Positions 1 through 7,646 of a stretch of 23,260 nt of DNA are shown one piece after another. The stretch's first letter is position 1. The number at the start of each line of letters is the position of its first letter. The position numbers and the translations under genes are program-made. Source of the stretch: Clostridia bacterium (GTDB lineage: Bacteria; Bacillota_A; Clostridia; Christensenellales; Borkfalkiaceae); the NCBI GenBank assembly GCA_017504735.1, contig JAFVQP010000146.1:1-23260 (forward strand). Reading direction: 5' to 3'. The notes under the pieces were generated by a model. The model worked only from the letters and a program-made list of their open reading frames with translations, was not told the origin of the DNA and did not search any database.

Positions 1-359
1 CCTTCAATAAATGGTTTATCCCAACATCTTGAATCATAGGAGTTCTCTCTATTGTCCCCTATCACAAAATAGCAATTTCTTGGAACAGTGTAAGTAATCC
101 CTTCCACCGTAATACTTTCGCCTGCTGTTGCTGCAATGCGTTTAACCATCAAATTTCCATCTCTCGTAAATACAATTATGTCACCCGTCTGCAAGTCATC
201 AAAGATTCTTACACCAAAGACTAAGCTTCCTTTTTTTAGCGTTGGTTCCATCGACGACGTTGGCACATAACCTATAAAAAATACCGTTTTCATCAAAACA
301 ACAACCATTGCTGCGACGAAAACGGGAATCAACCAAATAAATTTTTTCAACTTACACAT
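1..359 (-). CDS. lepB: Type I signal peptidase (S26 family), 3' end cut by window
   Basis: Membrane-bound serine protease that removes Sec signal peptides on the outer face of the membrane. About 119 residues are visible. One N-terminal membrane helix (residues 7-31) is followed by the catalytic Ser36 in the motif SSMEPT, the general-base Lys73 in VKRI, and the downstream box GDN-REN-S-DSR typical of family S26. The ATG at 359 lies inside the last codons of the upstream zinc-finger gene (13-nt overlap) and is preceded by GGGAGAGG, so the two are translationally coupled. Element-borne signal peptidases are common in Bacillota conjugative elements. Candidate substrates here are the pilin (A-x-A at residues 33-35) and the giant surface protein (SASA at 40-43), but that link is inferred. 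The family call is very secure; the C-terminus lies outside the window. Confidence 0.93.
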   Translation of the reverse strand, partial: MCKLKKFIWLIPVFVAAMVVVLMKTVFFIGYVPTSSMEPTLKKGSLVFGVRIFDDLQTGDIIVFTRDGNLMVKRIAATAGESITVEGITYTVPRNCYFVIGDNRENSYDSRCWDKPFIE

Positions 360-784
360 CCTCTCCCTTCTCGCAGTTTACCTCGACTAATCAAAAGCTT
401 TTTACTTTCGTTAATGACCTGCTGGCAATAATACTCGCCCATAAGTCCGATGTGCGCCTGCGATAACGGTGCACACACCTTATAGGCCAACCATTGATAT
501 GCCTCATTCTTGGTCATAAGCCCAGATTTATGAATCATATCAAAATAATGATGCGCTGTATTTCTCATGGCTCTTAGTTTCCCATCTGCCATTGAGCCTA
601 CTGGTTTTTTAGTACCAGGATGAACGCGAACGTACGCATCACATCTTGGATAATTGCGGCATACAAACAGCATCGTTTTATTTGCATCTTCTTTATAAAT
701 ACCTTCCGCACTGCGAAAAATCACACTCCCGCCGCAATACGGACATCGCATCGGATTTTGCTTTTGTTTTTTATTCTTTTTCAT
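347..784 (-). CDS. DUF3268-type zinc-finger protein
   Basis: A 145-aa protein with a basic N-terminus (residues 1-12). A four-cysteine zinc site follows: C14-x2-C17 in RCPYCGG and C42-x5-C48 in the stretch VCRNYPRCDAYV, then a conserved VHPGT. The C-terminal half (residues 65-130) is predicted helical with aromatic and His residues. This layout matches the DUF3268 zinc-finger family, found mostly on phages and conjugative elements; its biochemical role is unknown, with DNA or RNA binding likely. The ATG at 784 has a good site (GGAGGGCGCG). Immediately upstream sits a structured RNA with its own promoter and terminator, so expression is probably controlled by attenuation. The gene overlaps the signal peptidase start by 13 nt. 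The cysteine pattern is seen directly; the family name is recalled from motif similarity. Confidence 0.85.
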   Translation of the reverse strand: MKKNKKQKQNPMRCPYCGGSVIFRSAEGIYKEDANKTMLFVCRNYPRCDAYVRVHPGTKKPVGSMADGKLRAMRNTAHHYFDMIHKSGLMTKNEAYQWLAYKVCAPLSQAHIGLMGEYYCQQVINESKKLLISRGKLREGRGCVS

Positions 785-806
785 CGCGCCCTCCTTTTTT
801 TGAAAT

Positions 807-896
807 AAAAAAGCCGAAAGGCCGTAATAAGCACAGGTCTTCGGGAATTCAGTCTCACCCGAAAATCGACTCCATACTATATTACAGCCTTTCAGC
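807..896 (-). terminator. Intrinsic terminator within the RNA leader
   Basis: A 17-bp stem (arms 880-896 and 813-829) with a nested 6-bp hairpin in its loop, followed on the minus strand by TTTTTT. It ends about 11 nt before the ribosome site of the DUF3268 gene, the expected place for an attenuator. An upstream segment (967-960, CGAAAGGC on the minus strand) is perfectly complementary to 8 nt of the terminator's 3' arm (822-815) and could form a competing pairing. Confidence 0.8.
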
Positions 897-1005
897 TAAA
901 TGTTTTATATAAGGGTTTGCGGCTTGTGAGATGGTCACAATGCCATCCGTAACGGATCCGCCTTTCGTTGTATCCGAGAGCCTTGTACGCCTAACCCTCG
1001 CTTAG
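807..1005 (-). ncRNA. Structured RNA leader, candidate DUF3268-motif cis-regulator
   Basis: About 200 nt between a consensus promoter and the DUF3268 gene. In order of transcription: a closing helix (993-997 with 913-917); an inner helix (958-961 with 919-922) enclosing two perfect hairpins, 953-957/945-949 (5 bp, 3-nt loop) and 935-940/924-929 (6 bp, 5-nt loop); then a 17-bp stem (880-896 with 813-829, two G-U pairs) capped by a 6-bp hairpin (858-863/840-845) and followed by six U (812-807). No ORF of note lies inside. Position and structure fit an attenuating riboswitch-like leader. A conserved 'DUF3268 RNA motif' upstream of DUF3268 genes is described in the structured-RNA literature; membership is inferred from position, not from an alignment. 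A stand-alone small RNA is the alternative. Confidence 0.75.
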
Positions 1006-1009
1006 TTAC

Positions 1010-1038
1010 AGTATATCAAATAGAAGAAAATATGTCAA
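1010..1038 (-). promoter_or_regulatory. Sigma-A promoter of the structured RNA / DUF3268 unit
   Basis: On the minus strand TTGACA (1038-1033) is separated by exactly 17 nt from TATACT (1015-1010). This is a perfect -35 and a -10 with one mismatch to consensus. Transcription should begin near 1002-1004, at the start of the structured RNA. It is the best promoter in the window and shows that the DUF3268/signal peptidase unit is expressed independently of the long transfer operon. Confidence 0.85.
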
Positions 1039-1103
1039 TACTTTTTTGCAAAAATTCTACAAAAAATTTGCAAAAAAGCCCTTATTTTCAAAAGTTTTTA
1101 CCC

Positions 1104-1147
1104 AAAGTCAGTCTGGGATATTTTTTGCTGTTTCCAAGACTGACTTT
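1104..1147 (-). terminator. Probable terminator of the transfer operon
   Basis: A perfect 11-bp inverted repeat, AAAGTCAGTCT (1104-1114) and AGACTGACTTT (1137-1147), with three more pairs inside after one mismatch, 14 nt downstream of the stop codon of the giant surface protein. There is no long U run after it, so the hairpin may act partly as an mRNA 3'-end stabiliser. Its place, between the last operon gene and the next promoter, supports terminator function. Confidence 0.6.
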
Positions 1148-1161
1148 TACATTTTTCGCCC

Positions 1162-4100
1162 TTAAAACACCTTCTTCTTTTTCAAAATAAAGAACACAAT
1201 TGCGCCTACAAAAGCAACCCCGCCGATAACAATTAGTGCGATGACCCCGCCACTGAGCGTCTTTTGAATAGTAAAGCTATATTCATTGACGTTCCCGCAA
1301 ACATCCTCCACAACGATTTTATAGTCACCTGGCATTTGAAGAACATCACCTTCATGATAAGCAATCTCTCCGCCGTCCAAATACACCTTCACGCTCGCCG
1401 CTTCAGAAACTTCGCTAAGTGTTACGCCGTTTTTTGTAGAGCCTCCATTCTCCACGCCGTTCAAAACAAGCGTAGGCGCCGTAGCGTCAACCGTTACCTT
1501 AAACGAATACGTCTCGCCGCCCACAATCACGTCAACGTCATACTTTCCATCACCGAAAAGTTCCAAAGTTCCATAATTGAGACGTTTATCTTCGCCATTA
1601 ACAAGAACACCGCCAAAGCCTTCAACGTCATCAAAGTTATGTGTGAACTCTTTTACAAGCGGTTGAATGATACGGAAAACAATTACATCCTTGTTGCCAA
1701 GTGCATCTATCAAAACCAAAGTATAATCTGCTGGTTCAACAATTGCGCTGCCAAGAGCGTAATCCATTTTTTCGCCATTTTTCATAAGTTCCGTCGTAAT
1801 GGTTTCATGCGAGGTCGCTACCACTGAATTCGACAAGCCACCGTTATATACATTGATTTCATATTCAACGGTTTTATCTATCGTAAACTCTACCGAGACC
1901 TCATTCCCCGCAAAATCATATACGCGAACTCGGTATTGACCATCCGCAGAGATAGGATTACCTGATACGTAATTGCCAAGCAATTTCCCATCCTTGTACA
2001 ATTCCGCTGTAAGATTTTCTTCTGTATAGAAAACCTTAACATCTTTGTTTACTGCTTCTCTATGGTTCGCTCCTTCCGTTACAATTACGGGTAATCTCGT
2101 ATCGATTGTAAAGGAATAGATTTTCTTATATCCATTATAGTTGGAAAAGGTGATTTTGTAAAAACCATCTTCCGTTAATTTTTGGCCAGAAGTATATTCG
2201 ATTACTTTTCCGTCTTTCAAAACTTCAACAATTACCTCATCCTTCCAAGTGAAGGTTACAGGTTTATTAGTATACCCTTCGTGTTCCACCCCGTCAAGCG
2301 TAGCTTCTGGCATTGGTTGTTCATAGGAAATCGTTTGAACAAGCGCATCAATACCCGTGCGGAATTCGTCCATCACGGTTACTTTGTAAAGTCCACTCGT
2401 ACGAAAATTATACTTCAACGTATCCACCGTAATTGCCTTGCCATAATCATCTTCCGTCAACGCAATCCAAGTTTCACCGCCGTCATCACTCTTGGCAATT
2501 TCCAAGAAGGAAATATGGGATACTTTATCCTTACTTTCCCCTACAGCAATATCCAGCGTTTTCTTTTCCGCGTTTTCCGTCATCGTAATCGTAGGCGCAT
2601 TCATGGATACCACAAACTTAAATTCTTCCGTTTCACCATAGTGGTTTACTGCCATTGCGCTGTAAATACCGCTTTCTTCAATGGTGCAAGCATTTTCAAT
2701 ATCAAAACAGCCTACCTCATCACCGTTCTCGTAATAAACCACGAACATTGCAAACTCGTCACCTTCCATCGGAAGGGAAAGCGTAACCTTACCGCTAAAG
2801 TAGTAGATTCTGTCAAACTCTGCATTCGTAGGACTATTTTCCCCAAGTGCGTATTGGAGCGTAGGCGCAGAATCCCAAATATATATTTCATATTCTACAC
2901 TTCCGCCGTAGCCGTCTTCCATTAAAAGGGTATGCAAATCAGGTTCAGTAACCGTGAGCTCCGCATAAGGTTCTCCGTCCAAAGTATAAATATAACCTTC
3001 ACGGAGTTCTACCGCCACTCCCACGATTTTATTTTCGCCAGGATATGCGTCCAAATAATCATCAAAGCCTACACTATCCGTTTCTTTTTCCCAATAATAC
3101 CAACTCTGAACTCTTTTTTCCGCGTACTTCTTTACCACTTCGTCTAAGCGTTCTTGTGTGAAATACGCAACCTTCTTTTCGGGATCGTCTTCACTCTTGT
3201 ATAAATAATACGCGCCGTTCTTTGCATTCACGCTATCAACAGTATCCATGGGAATTCCCTGATCCCACGTTGCCGTCGTCCAGGATTTGTATTCAATATT
3301 TGTATATTCCATCGATGTCGCAAAGATTAAAGCGTTTTCATACTTATGGAATGAGTGTACGCGTCCGCCCCAGATCTCCTCTACTTCCCAAAATACCTTT
3401 TGCATCGTAAAATCAGAAAGATTTCTTGCTCCGCCGATAAACTGCGTCTTCCATACATTGCCCGCCTTATCCGTACATACCACGTCATAGACCGCATCTT
3501 TTATCGTATAGATTGTACCGCCTTCATACAATTTCCCATTGATTGTAATCGTATCTACAGGTGCGTCTATGTCAGGGTTGCCGTTCGTCCAAGAGATTTC
3601 CACTTTGCCTTTTGAATAACCATTATTAACACTCGTAAGCGTTAATTCCTTAGGCGAACGGTCAATAACAACGCTACAACTAGCTTGTCCACCCTCATTT
3701 TGTGTCCAAAAGCTGTATTTCCCTTCATCTGAATAGGTTGTTCCCGATGTATATTGACTAGAAGAAGCATTAGGCCGAACAACAAATCCCGTTCCTTCAT
3801 TAAAAATATAACTGATGTAATCAGCATTTGTATAGCCGTTATTATCTAATGCCAGCTGACCATTAATATAAAGTTCACCCTTAGGTGCAGTATGATTGAC
3901 TGTTATCGTATATACCAAAGAAGAATTATCACTGAAATCGACTGCATAAAACATATATTCCCCTTCCTCAGTAAACTTTGTTGTGTTGTCACATTCTATA
4001 TATTCTACTGTTCCAGGTCTCTTCACGTAAAGCGCTTTTACCCCCGACAAAGCATCTGTCGCGTCAAATCGAATAAAATCCGCACCTGTTATGGAAAGAA

Positions 4101-5964
4101 TTTCATTCCACTTCGTATTCTCACAATAAATTATCCCCATTGGGCCAGTCTTATCCAAGGTAATATAACTGGTTGAAGAATGTAGCAACGCATTGTTAAT
4201 TGCATAAAATGAATACGTAGCATCTGCCATTAGTTCCGTACCTGGGGTATAAACCGAATATGCACCTCCATTACAACTTACATAGATTGCCTTAATACCA
4301 GAAACACTATCCAGCGCCGTTGCACGAATACATTCACTTCTAATAACCGAACCACTTTCTACAACTTGTCCATTGCCGCCGATATTCGCACTAAAAAGTG
4401 TTAACTTTGGCTGAGACACATCGTAAATAATTTTGCTTTCTTCGGATACATTATTTGCATGATCAATTGAGCGAAACGAATATTCTCCTTCTATTCCACT
4501 AATCTCCGCCCCCTGCGTATAAGTTAACCACTCGGAACTATTTGGTTTTTTATACTGACAAACAGCCACACCTACTGTATCTGCTGCCGTATAGCTAAAA
4601 GGTTTACTCGTGTAGCTACCACTTTTTACTACCGAGCCACCAACATTCAATTTACCTACGGGAGCCGTCAAATCCAATGTAATTTCTTGAATTTCTGCAG
4701 TTTCATTACCCCCAGCGTCAAGTGCCTTAAATAGATATTTCCCTTCCGCTGTCAACTGACTACCGTTTATATAGCTTACAAACGATCTTGAACCGGGTTT
4801 TTGCACTTGCACTCTCGAAATTCCTGACTCAGAATCAGTCGCCTCATACTTAATATACGACTTGTTCGTAATGGTTCCATTAGAACATACGCCGTTTGCG
4901 TCATATAATTGGCCAATCGGCTTACTAGTATCGTAATAAACACGAAACTCATCCGACATATTGTTTGCGGCATCGAGAGTCCTAAAATAGTACCATCCAT
5001 TTAACGTTATAATTGATGTCGTTCCATCATATGCCCTCCAAGTATTATGCTCTGGAGACTTATATTCCATAAGCACAATCGTCCCCTCATCCGTTGCCGA
5101 ATAAATAAACGGGTCCTTCGTTGCTCCGCCGTTAGAGATCACATCGCCATCTCGATCATCCACTTTTCCAACAGGGGCTATCGTATCAATGCATCGCTCA
5201 CTAATATCGGTAGCACTTGCAAGGCGGTCATAGGTCTGGAAAAACCAAAAACCATTATTTTCCTCGGTCGCTAAAATCGATAAGGAATTATAATAGCAAT
5301 AACGCCATTCCCCATCCAAGCCGTGCTTATAGCGAATATAACTGAAGTTGGCATCGCTTACCGAATAAAAAATATTTTTATTTGTATAATAACTATACTT
5401 ACCAGTACCACTACTCTCACCAAAGCTATAGGTAGGTTTGTCAATGTCTACCTCAAAAGAATATTCATACTTGTAATAAACGTTGCTACTGAAAAGATTT
5501 TTTTTGTATCTACATTCATAAACTAGGGTATATTCTCCACTTGATAAACCGCCAAAATTTGCAGTAATATCTTCATCGCCCGATACAGAAATCGATTTAT
5601 ACAAAAGCCCTCCCTTATATAGTTCTAATAACAAATGTTCTTTTAGATCAATCGCATCTATCACTATATAATACTCCGACCAATTACTTACATTTCCGTT
5701 ATAAATTGTGTCCGAAGTGATTGTACTTTGCGCTCTCATGTATACGGTGAATTTATCAGGGCAACCCATTGTTGTTGTACCATCTACCGTCGTTCTACCA
5801 TATGTCAAACACATAGGCGAAGTGTCCACCGTATCAGCCGACGCCGACATCGTCTCCGTCTTTACTTTTTGCAATGCATAGAAAAAGACACCCAACATAA
5901 CTGCGAGATATCCTACTATAATGCAAAGCAGCTTCCAAATAAATTTTTTAGTCCTGCTCTTCAT
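1162..5964 (-). CDS. Giant multi-Ig-like surface protein
   Basis: A 1600-aa exported, membrane-anchored protein and the last gene of the transfer operon. Residues 9-31 are a signal/anchor helix followed by a possible signal peptidase site (SASA at 40-43). Residues about 170-840 hold about seven Ig-like modules of roughly 85 aa. Each opens with a D-x-x-x-P-x-G-x-L pattern (APVGKL, KPIGQL, GPMGII, APKGEL) and closes with G-x-Y-x-F-x-x-x-D-x-A-x-N. Residues about 845-1020 are a different, non-repetitive domain rich in Tyr and Trp. More Ig-like modules with DGK...Y-SG motifs fill about 1040-1570. The C-terminus is one hydrophobic helix (1573-1595) then KKKKVF. No LPxTG sortase motif is present, so it is anchored by its tail. 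ATG 5964 has AAGGAGG upstream. Likely an adhesin or mating-contact protein by architecture and context; no partner can be named. Confidence 0.85.
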   Translation of the reverse strand: MKSRTKKFIWKLLCIIVGYLAVMLGVFFYALQKVKTETMSASADTVDTSPMCLTYGRTTVDGTTTMGCPDKFTVYMRAQSTITSDTIYNGNVSNWSEYYIVIDAIDLKEHLLLELYKGGLLYKSISVSGDEDITANFGGLSSGEYTLVYECRYKKNLFSSNVYYKYEYSFEVDIDKPTYSFGESSGTGKYSYYTNKNIFYSVSDANFSYIRYKHGLDGEWRYCYYNSLSILATEENNGFWFFQTYDRLASATDISERCIDTIAPVGKVDDRDGDVISNGGATKDPFIYSATDEGTIVLMEYKSPEHNTWRAYDGTTSIITLNGWYYFRTLDAANNMSDEFRVYYDTSKPIGQLYDANGVCSNGTITNKSYIKYEATDSESGISRVQVQKPGSRSFVSYINGSQLTAEGKYLFKALDAGGNETAEIQEITLDLTAPVGKLNVGGSVVKSGSYTSKPFSYTAADTVGVAVCQYKKPNSSEWLTYTQGAEISGIEGEYSFRSIDHANNVSEESKIIYDVSQPKLTLFSANIGGNGQVVESGSVIRSECIRATALDSVSGIKAIYVSCNGGAYSVYTPGTELMADATYSFYAINNALLHSSTSYITLDKTGPMGIIYCENTKWNEILSITGADFIRFDATDALSGVKALYVKRPGTVEYIECDNTTKFTEEGEYMFYAVDFSDNSSLVYTITVNHTAPKGELYINGQLALDNNGYTNADYISYIFNEGTGFVVRPNASSSQYTSGTTYSDEGKYSFWTQNEGGQASCSVVIDRSPKELTLTSVNNGYSKGKVEISWTNGNPDIDAPVDTITINGKLYEGGTIYTIKDAVYDVVCTDKAGNVWKTQFIGGARNLSDFTMQKVFWEVEEIWGGRVHSFHKYENALIFATSMEYTNIEYKSWTTATWDQGIPMDTVDSVNAKNGAYYLYKSEDDPEKKVAYFTQERLDEVVKKYAEKRVQSWYYWEKETDSVGFDDYLDAYPGENKIVGVAVELREGYIYTLDGEPYAELTVTEPDLHTLLMEDGYGGSVEYEIYIWDSAPTLQYALGENSPTNAEFDRIYYFSGKVTLSLPMEGDEFAMFVVYYENGDEVGCFDIENACTIEESGIYSAMAVNHYGETEEFKFVVSMNAPTITMTENAEKKTLDIAVGESKDKVSHISFLEIAKSDDGGETWIALTEDDYGKAITVDTLKYNFRTSGLYKVTVMDEFRTGIDALVQTISYEQPMPEATLDGVEHEGYTNKPVTFTWKDEVIVEVLKDGKVIEYTSGQKLTEDGFYKITFSNYNGYKKIYSFTIDTRLPVIVTEGANHREAVNKDVKVFYTEENLTAELYKDGKLLGNYVSGNPISADGQYRVRVYDFAGNEVSVEFTIDKTVEYEINVYNGGLSNSVVATSHETITTELMKNGEKMDYALGSAIVEPADYTLVLIDALGNKDVIVFRIIQPLVKEFTHNFDDVEGFGGVLVNGEDKRLNYGTLELFGDGKYDVDVIVGGETYSFKVTVDATAPTLVLNGVENGGSTKNGVTLSEVSEAASVKVYLDGGEIAYHEGDVLQMPGDYKIVVEDVCGNVNEYSFTIQKTLSGGVIALIVIGGVAFVGAIVFFILKKKKVF

Positions 5965-5990
5965 ACTCTTACTTCCTCCTTATTCCAATA

Positions 5991-7073
5991 TCACAATGCC
6001 ATCGACGCATGCGTGATAATCCCCCAAATACGATTGCTCTTTTCGTCGATACCGAGAATTTGCACCGTTACTCTTGCGCCCTTCATAGGTCTACCACGAG
6101 CAGGGAAACGACACAAACAATCTACTCCGCCTTCCAACGATACGAATACGCCGTTTTTGTCTACCATACTCACCGTCCCGACGTAACGATTGCCTACGCT
6201 ATACTTTTTAAGCGCCAACTCATACGGATTAACGCCTGCCTGCTTTACAGAAACTTGGATTTTGACGTTATTCAAATCTTTATTATCTACCGAAAGAACT
6301 TTTACGATTACCCTATCCCCTGTCATAAATTGCGACATAGGATTGCTAATTCTTTGATAGCTCAGTTCCCTGGACGGAATAAAGCATTCCACCCCGAACA
6401 GATCCACAAAAATCCCACTGCGAACCACGGACACTACTCTTACTTCTGCACGTACGCCTGCATGGACAAGCGCGCCTTCGCCTCCGCGATAAAATCTCTT
6501 ACGCTTCGCCTGCATTGCATCCAAGCGACTTGCAACCGCCAACATGTCATCATAGAGAATACTGTTTACAACGTAATCCACTTCCGCGCCCAAACGCCGA
6601 GTTAAAAGATAATGATAAGCGTCATCCACAGTTCTACCTTCCACTTCTTCAGGTTTTTCTACCATATCCTCCGCAGGAATTACCACTTTGAATATTCCGT
6701 GATACAAGACTGCAACGCTGTCGTGGCCTTGGAAATTCCTTTCAACGCCCTGCACCGTCCCCGTCAAAACCTTGTCCGTCTTCAAAGATTCTGTTAAATC
6801 GATAAGGTCGTTCTTGGCTTTATCCGCGTCCGTTTCTACCGTTCTGCGCGCGTCAATTGACATTACCGTAGGGCCGCCTTTACTTCTTGCTCTTCTTTTT
6901 CCGCCGCGTTTTTGCTCTTTCGGATTTACCACCATCAATAACGATTCTTCCCCTTTTACTTCCTGTCCTTGCACTTCATTCAACACCGTTTCTACCGTAT
7001 CTTCGTTTACCGCCTCTTCCACAGGCGAGTCTACTTCATTACCCAATTCGGGCATATTTTCTTTCTTGGTCAA
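5991..7073 (-). CDS. S1-domain RNA-binding protein
   Basis: A 360-aa cytoplasmic protein. Residues 1-75 are low-complexity, acidic then strongly basic (RGGKRRARSKGG at 57-68), and are probably disordered. Three S1-like OB folds follow: a divergent one at about 101-178, a clear one at 206-277 (V-R-S-G-I-F-V-D-L-F-G-V-E-C-F-I-P-S-R-E-L) and another at 294-356 (V-D-K-N-G-V-F-V-S-L-E-G-G-V-D). S1 domains bind single-stranded RNA. In transfer operons their exact role is unknown; control of element mRNA translation is a fair guess. The start is TTG at 7073: AAGGAGG sits 7 nt upstream, and no other start is as well placed. It is separated from the following surface-protein gene by 26 nt. The fold assignment is secure; the function is open. 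Confidence 0.85.
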   Translation of the reverse strand: MTKKENMPELGNEVDSPVEEAVNEDTVETVLNEVQGQEVKGEESLLMVVNPKEQKRGGKRRARSKGGPTVMSIDARRTVETDADKAKNDLIDLTESLKTDKVLTGTVQGVERNFQGHDSVAVLYHGIFKVVIPAEDMVEKPEEVEGRTVDDAYHYLLTRRLGAEVDYVVNSILYDDMLAVASRLDAMQAKRKRFYRGGEGALVHAGVRAEVRVVSVVRSGIFVDLFGVECFIPSRELSYQRISNPMSQFMTGDRVIVKVLSVDNKDLNNVKIQVSVKQAGVNPYELALKKYSVGNRYVGTVSMVDKNGVFVSLEGGVDCLCRFPARGRPMKGARVTVQILGIDEKSNRIWGIITHASMAL

Positions 7074-7107
7074 TCTTTATCCTCCTTCTATTTCATTTTT
7101 TTGATTG

Positions 7108-7638
7108 TTACCATCCTACAACCCCGAGTATCCGACTGCACACATTGACGTACCAACGCGAGTCGCCTGCATACTCCAAATCGACATCTTTTGTTCGTTC
7201 TTCTTCATAACCCCATTGATATAACCTATAATGCAAACGATACTCACCGACATAATCGGTTACAGTTCGCGTCAACGGCTGATTTTGCTTACTTAGGTAT
7301 TGACGGATGAACAGTATTACTTGTGTTTGGTCTTTTATTGTGGACACACGATACGCGTCTTTAATTTGCACGCTGTTCTCTCCAAACCGTAATTCCACCC
7401 TAACGTCATCCCCTAAATCTAAATCAACCGTATCCCCACAAACCTCGTAAGCATAGCCTTGTCCACATTCGTTCAGGGCTTCGTTCCTTAAATACGTCCC
7501 CGTCCAGCAGAGCATACTAACCAAAAGAAAAAGAGCATTGATAAGCGTTATCACGCCTATCCAACTGCCCTTTCGTTTTTTACTCTTATTCTCCCACTCC
7601 TCTGCCGACGGATACCGTTGTTGTCTTATACGCATCAC
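7108..7638 (-). CDS. Membrane-anchored protein of unknown function
   Basis: About 176 aa. A basic, polar N-terminus (residues 1-25) precedes one hydrophobic helix (about 27-49), then a domain of mixed beta character containing many charged residues and three Cys (57, 67, 167). The charge pattern suggests an N-in, C-out topology with the domain outside the cell. I do not recognise the family. It lies between the coupling ATPase gene (8-nt gap) and the S1-protein gene (34-nt gap), so it is part of the transfer operon and may be a mating-channel accessory. The start is uncertain: the AGGAGGTG site abuts GTG 7638 and ATG 7635 with only 0-2 nt spacing, unusually tight. Confidence 0.75.
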   Translation of the reverse strand: MMRIRQQRYPSAEEWENKSKKRKGSWIGVITLINALFLLVSMLCWTGTYLRNEALNECGQGYAYEVCGDTVDLDLGDDVRVELRFGENSVQIKDAYRVSTIKDQTQVILFIRQYLSKQNQPLTRTVTDYVGEYRLHYRLYQWGYEEERTKDVDLEYAGDSRWYVNVCSRILGVVGW

Positions 7639-7646
7639 CTCCTAAT

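Noticed and set aside
1162..1250. Possible sortase (LPxTG) anchor at the end of the giant surface protein
   Set aside because: No LPxTG-like motif precedes the final hydrophobic helix; the tail is a simple membrane anchor with KKKKVF.
1264..1827. Plus-strand frame of 187 codons inside the giant surface gene
   Set aside because: Antisense shadow of a clearly coding minus-strand repeat protein; no ribosome site and no recognisable sequence.
2182..2925. Plus-strand frame of 247 codons inside the giant surface gene
   Set aside because: Same reason: antisense to a gene with good start, export signals and Ig repeats, with a shadow-like amino-acid mix.
6009..6605. Plus-strand frame of 198 codons across the S1-protein gene
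   Set aside because: Antisense to well-formed S1 domains; no start signals.
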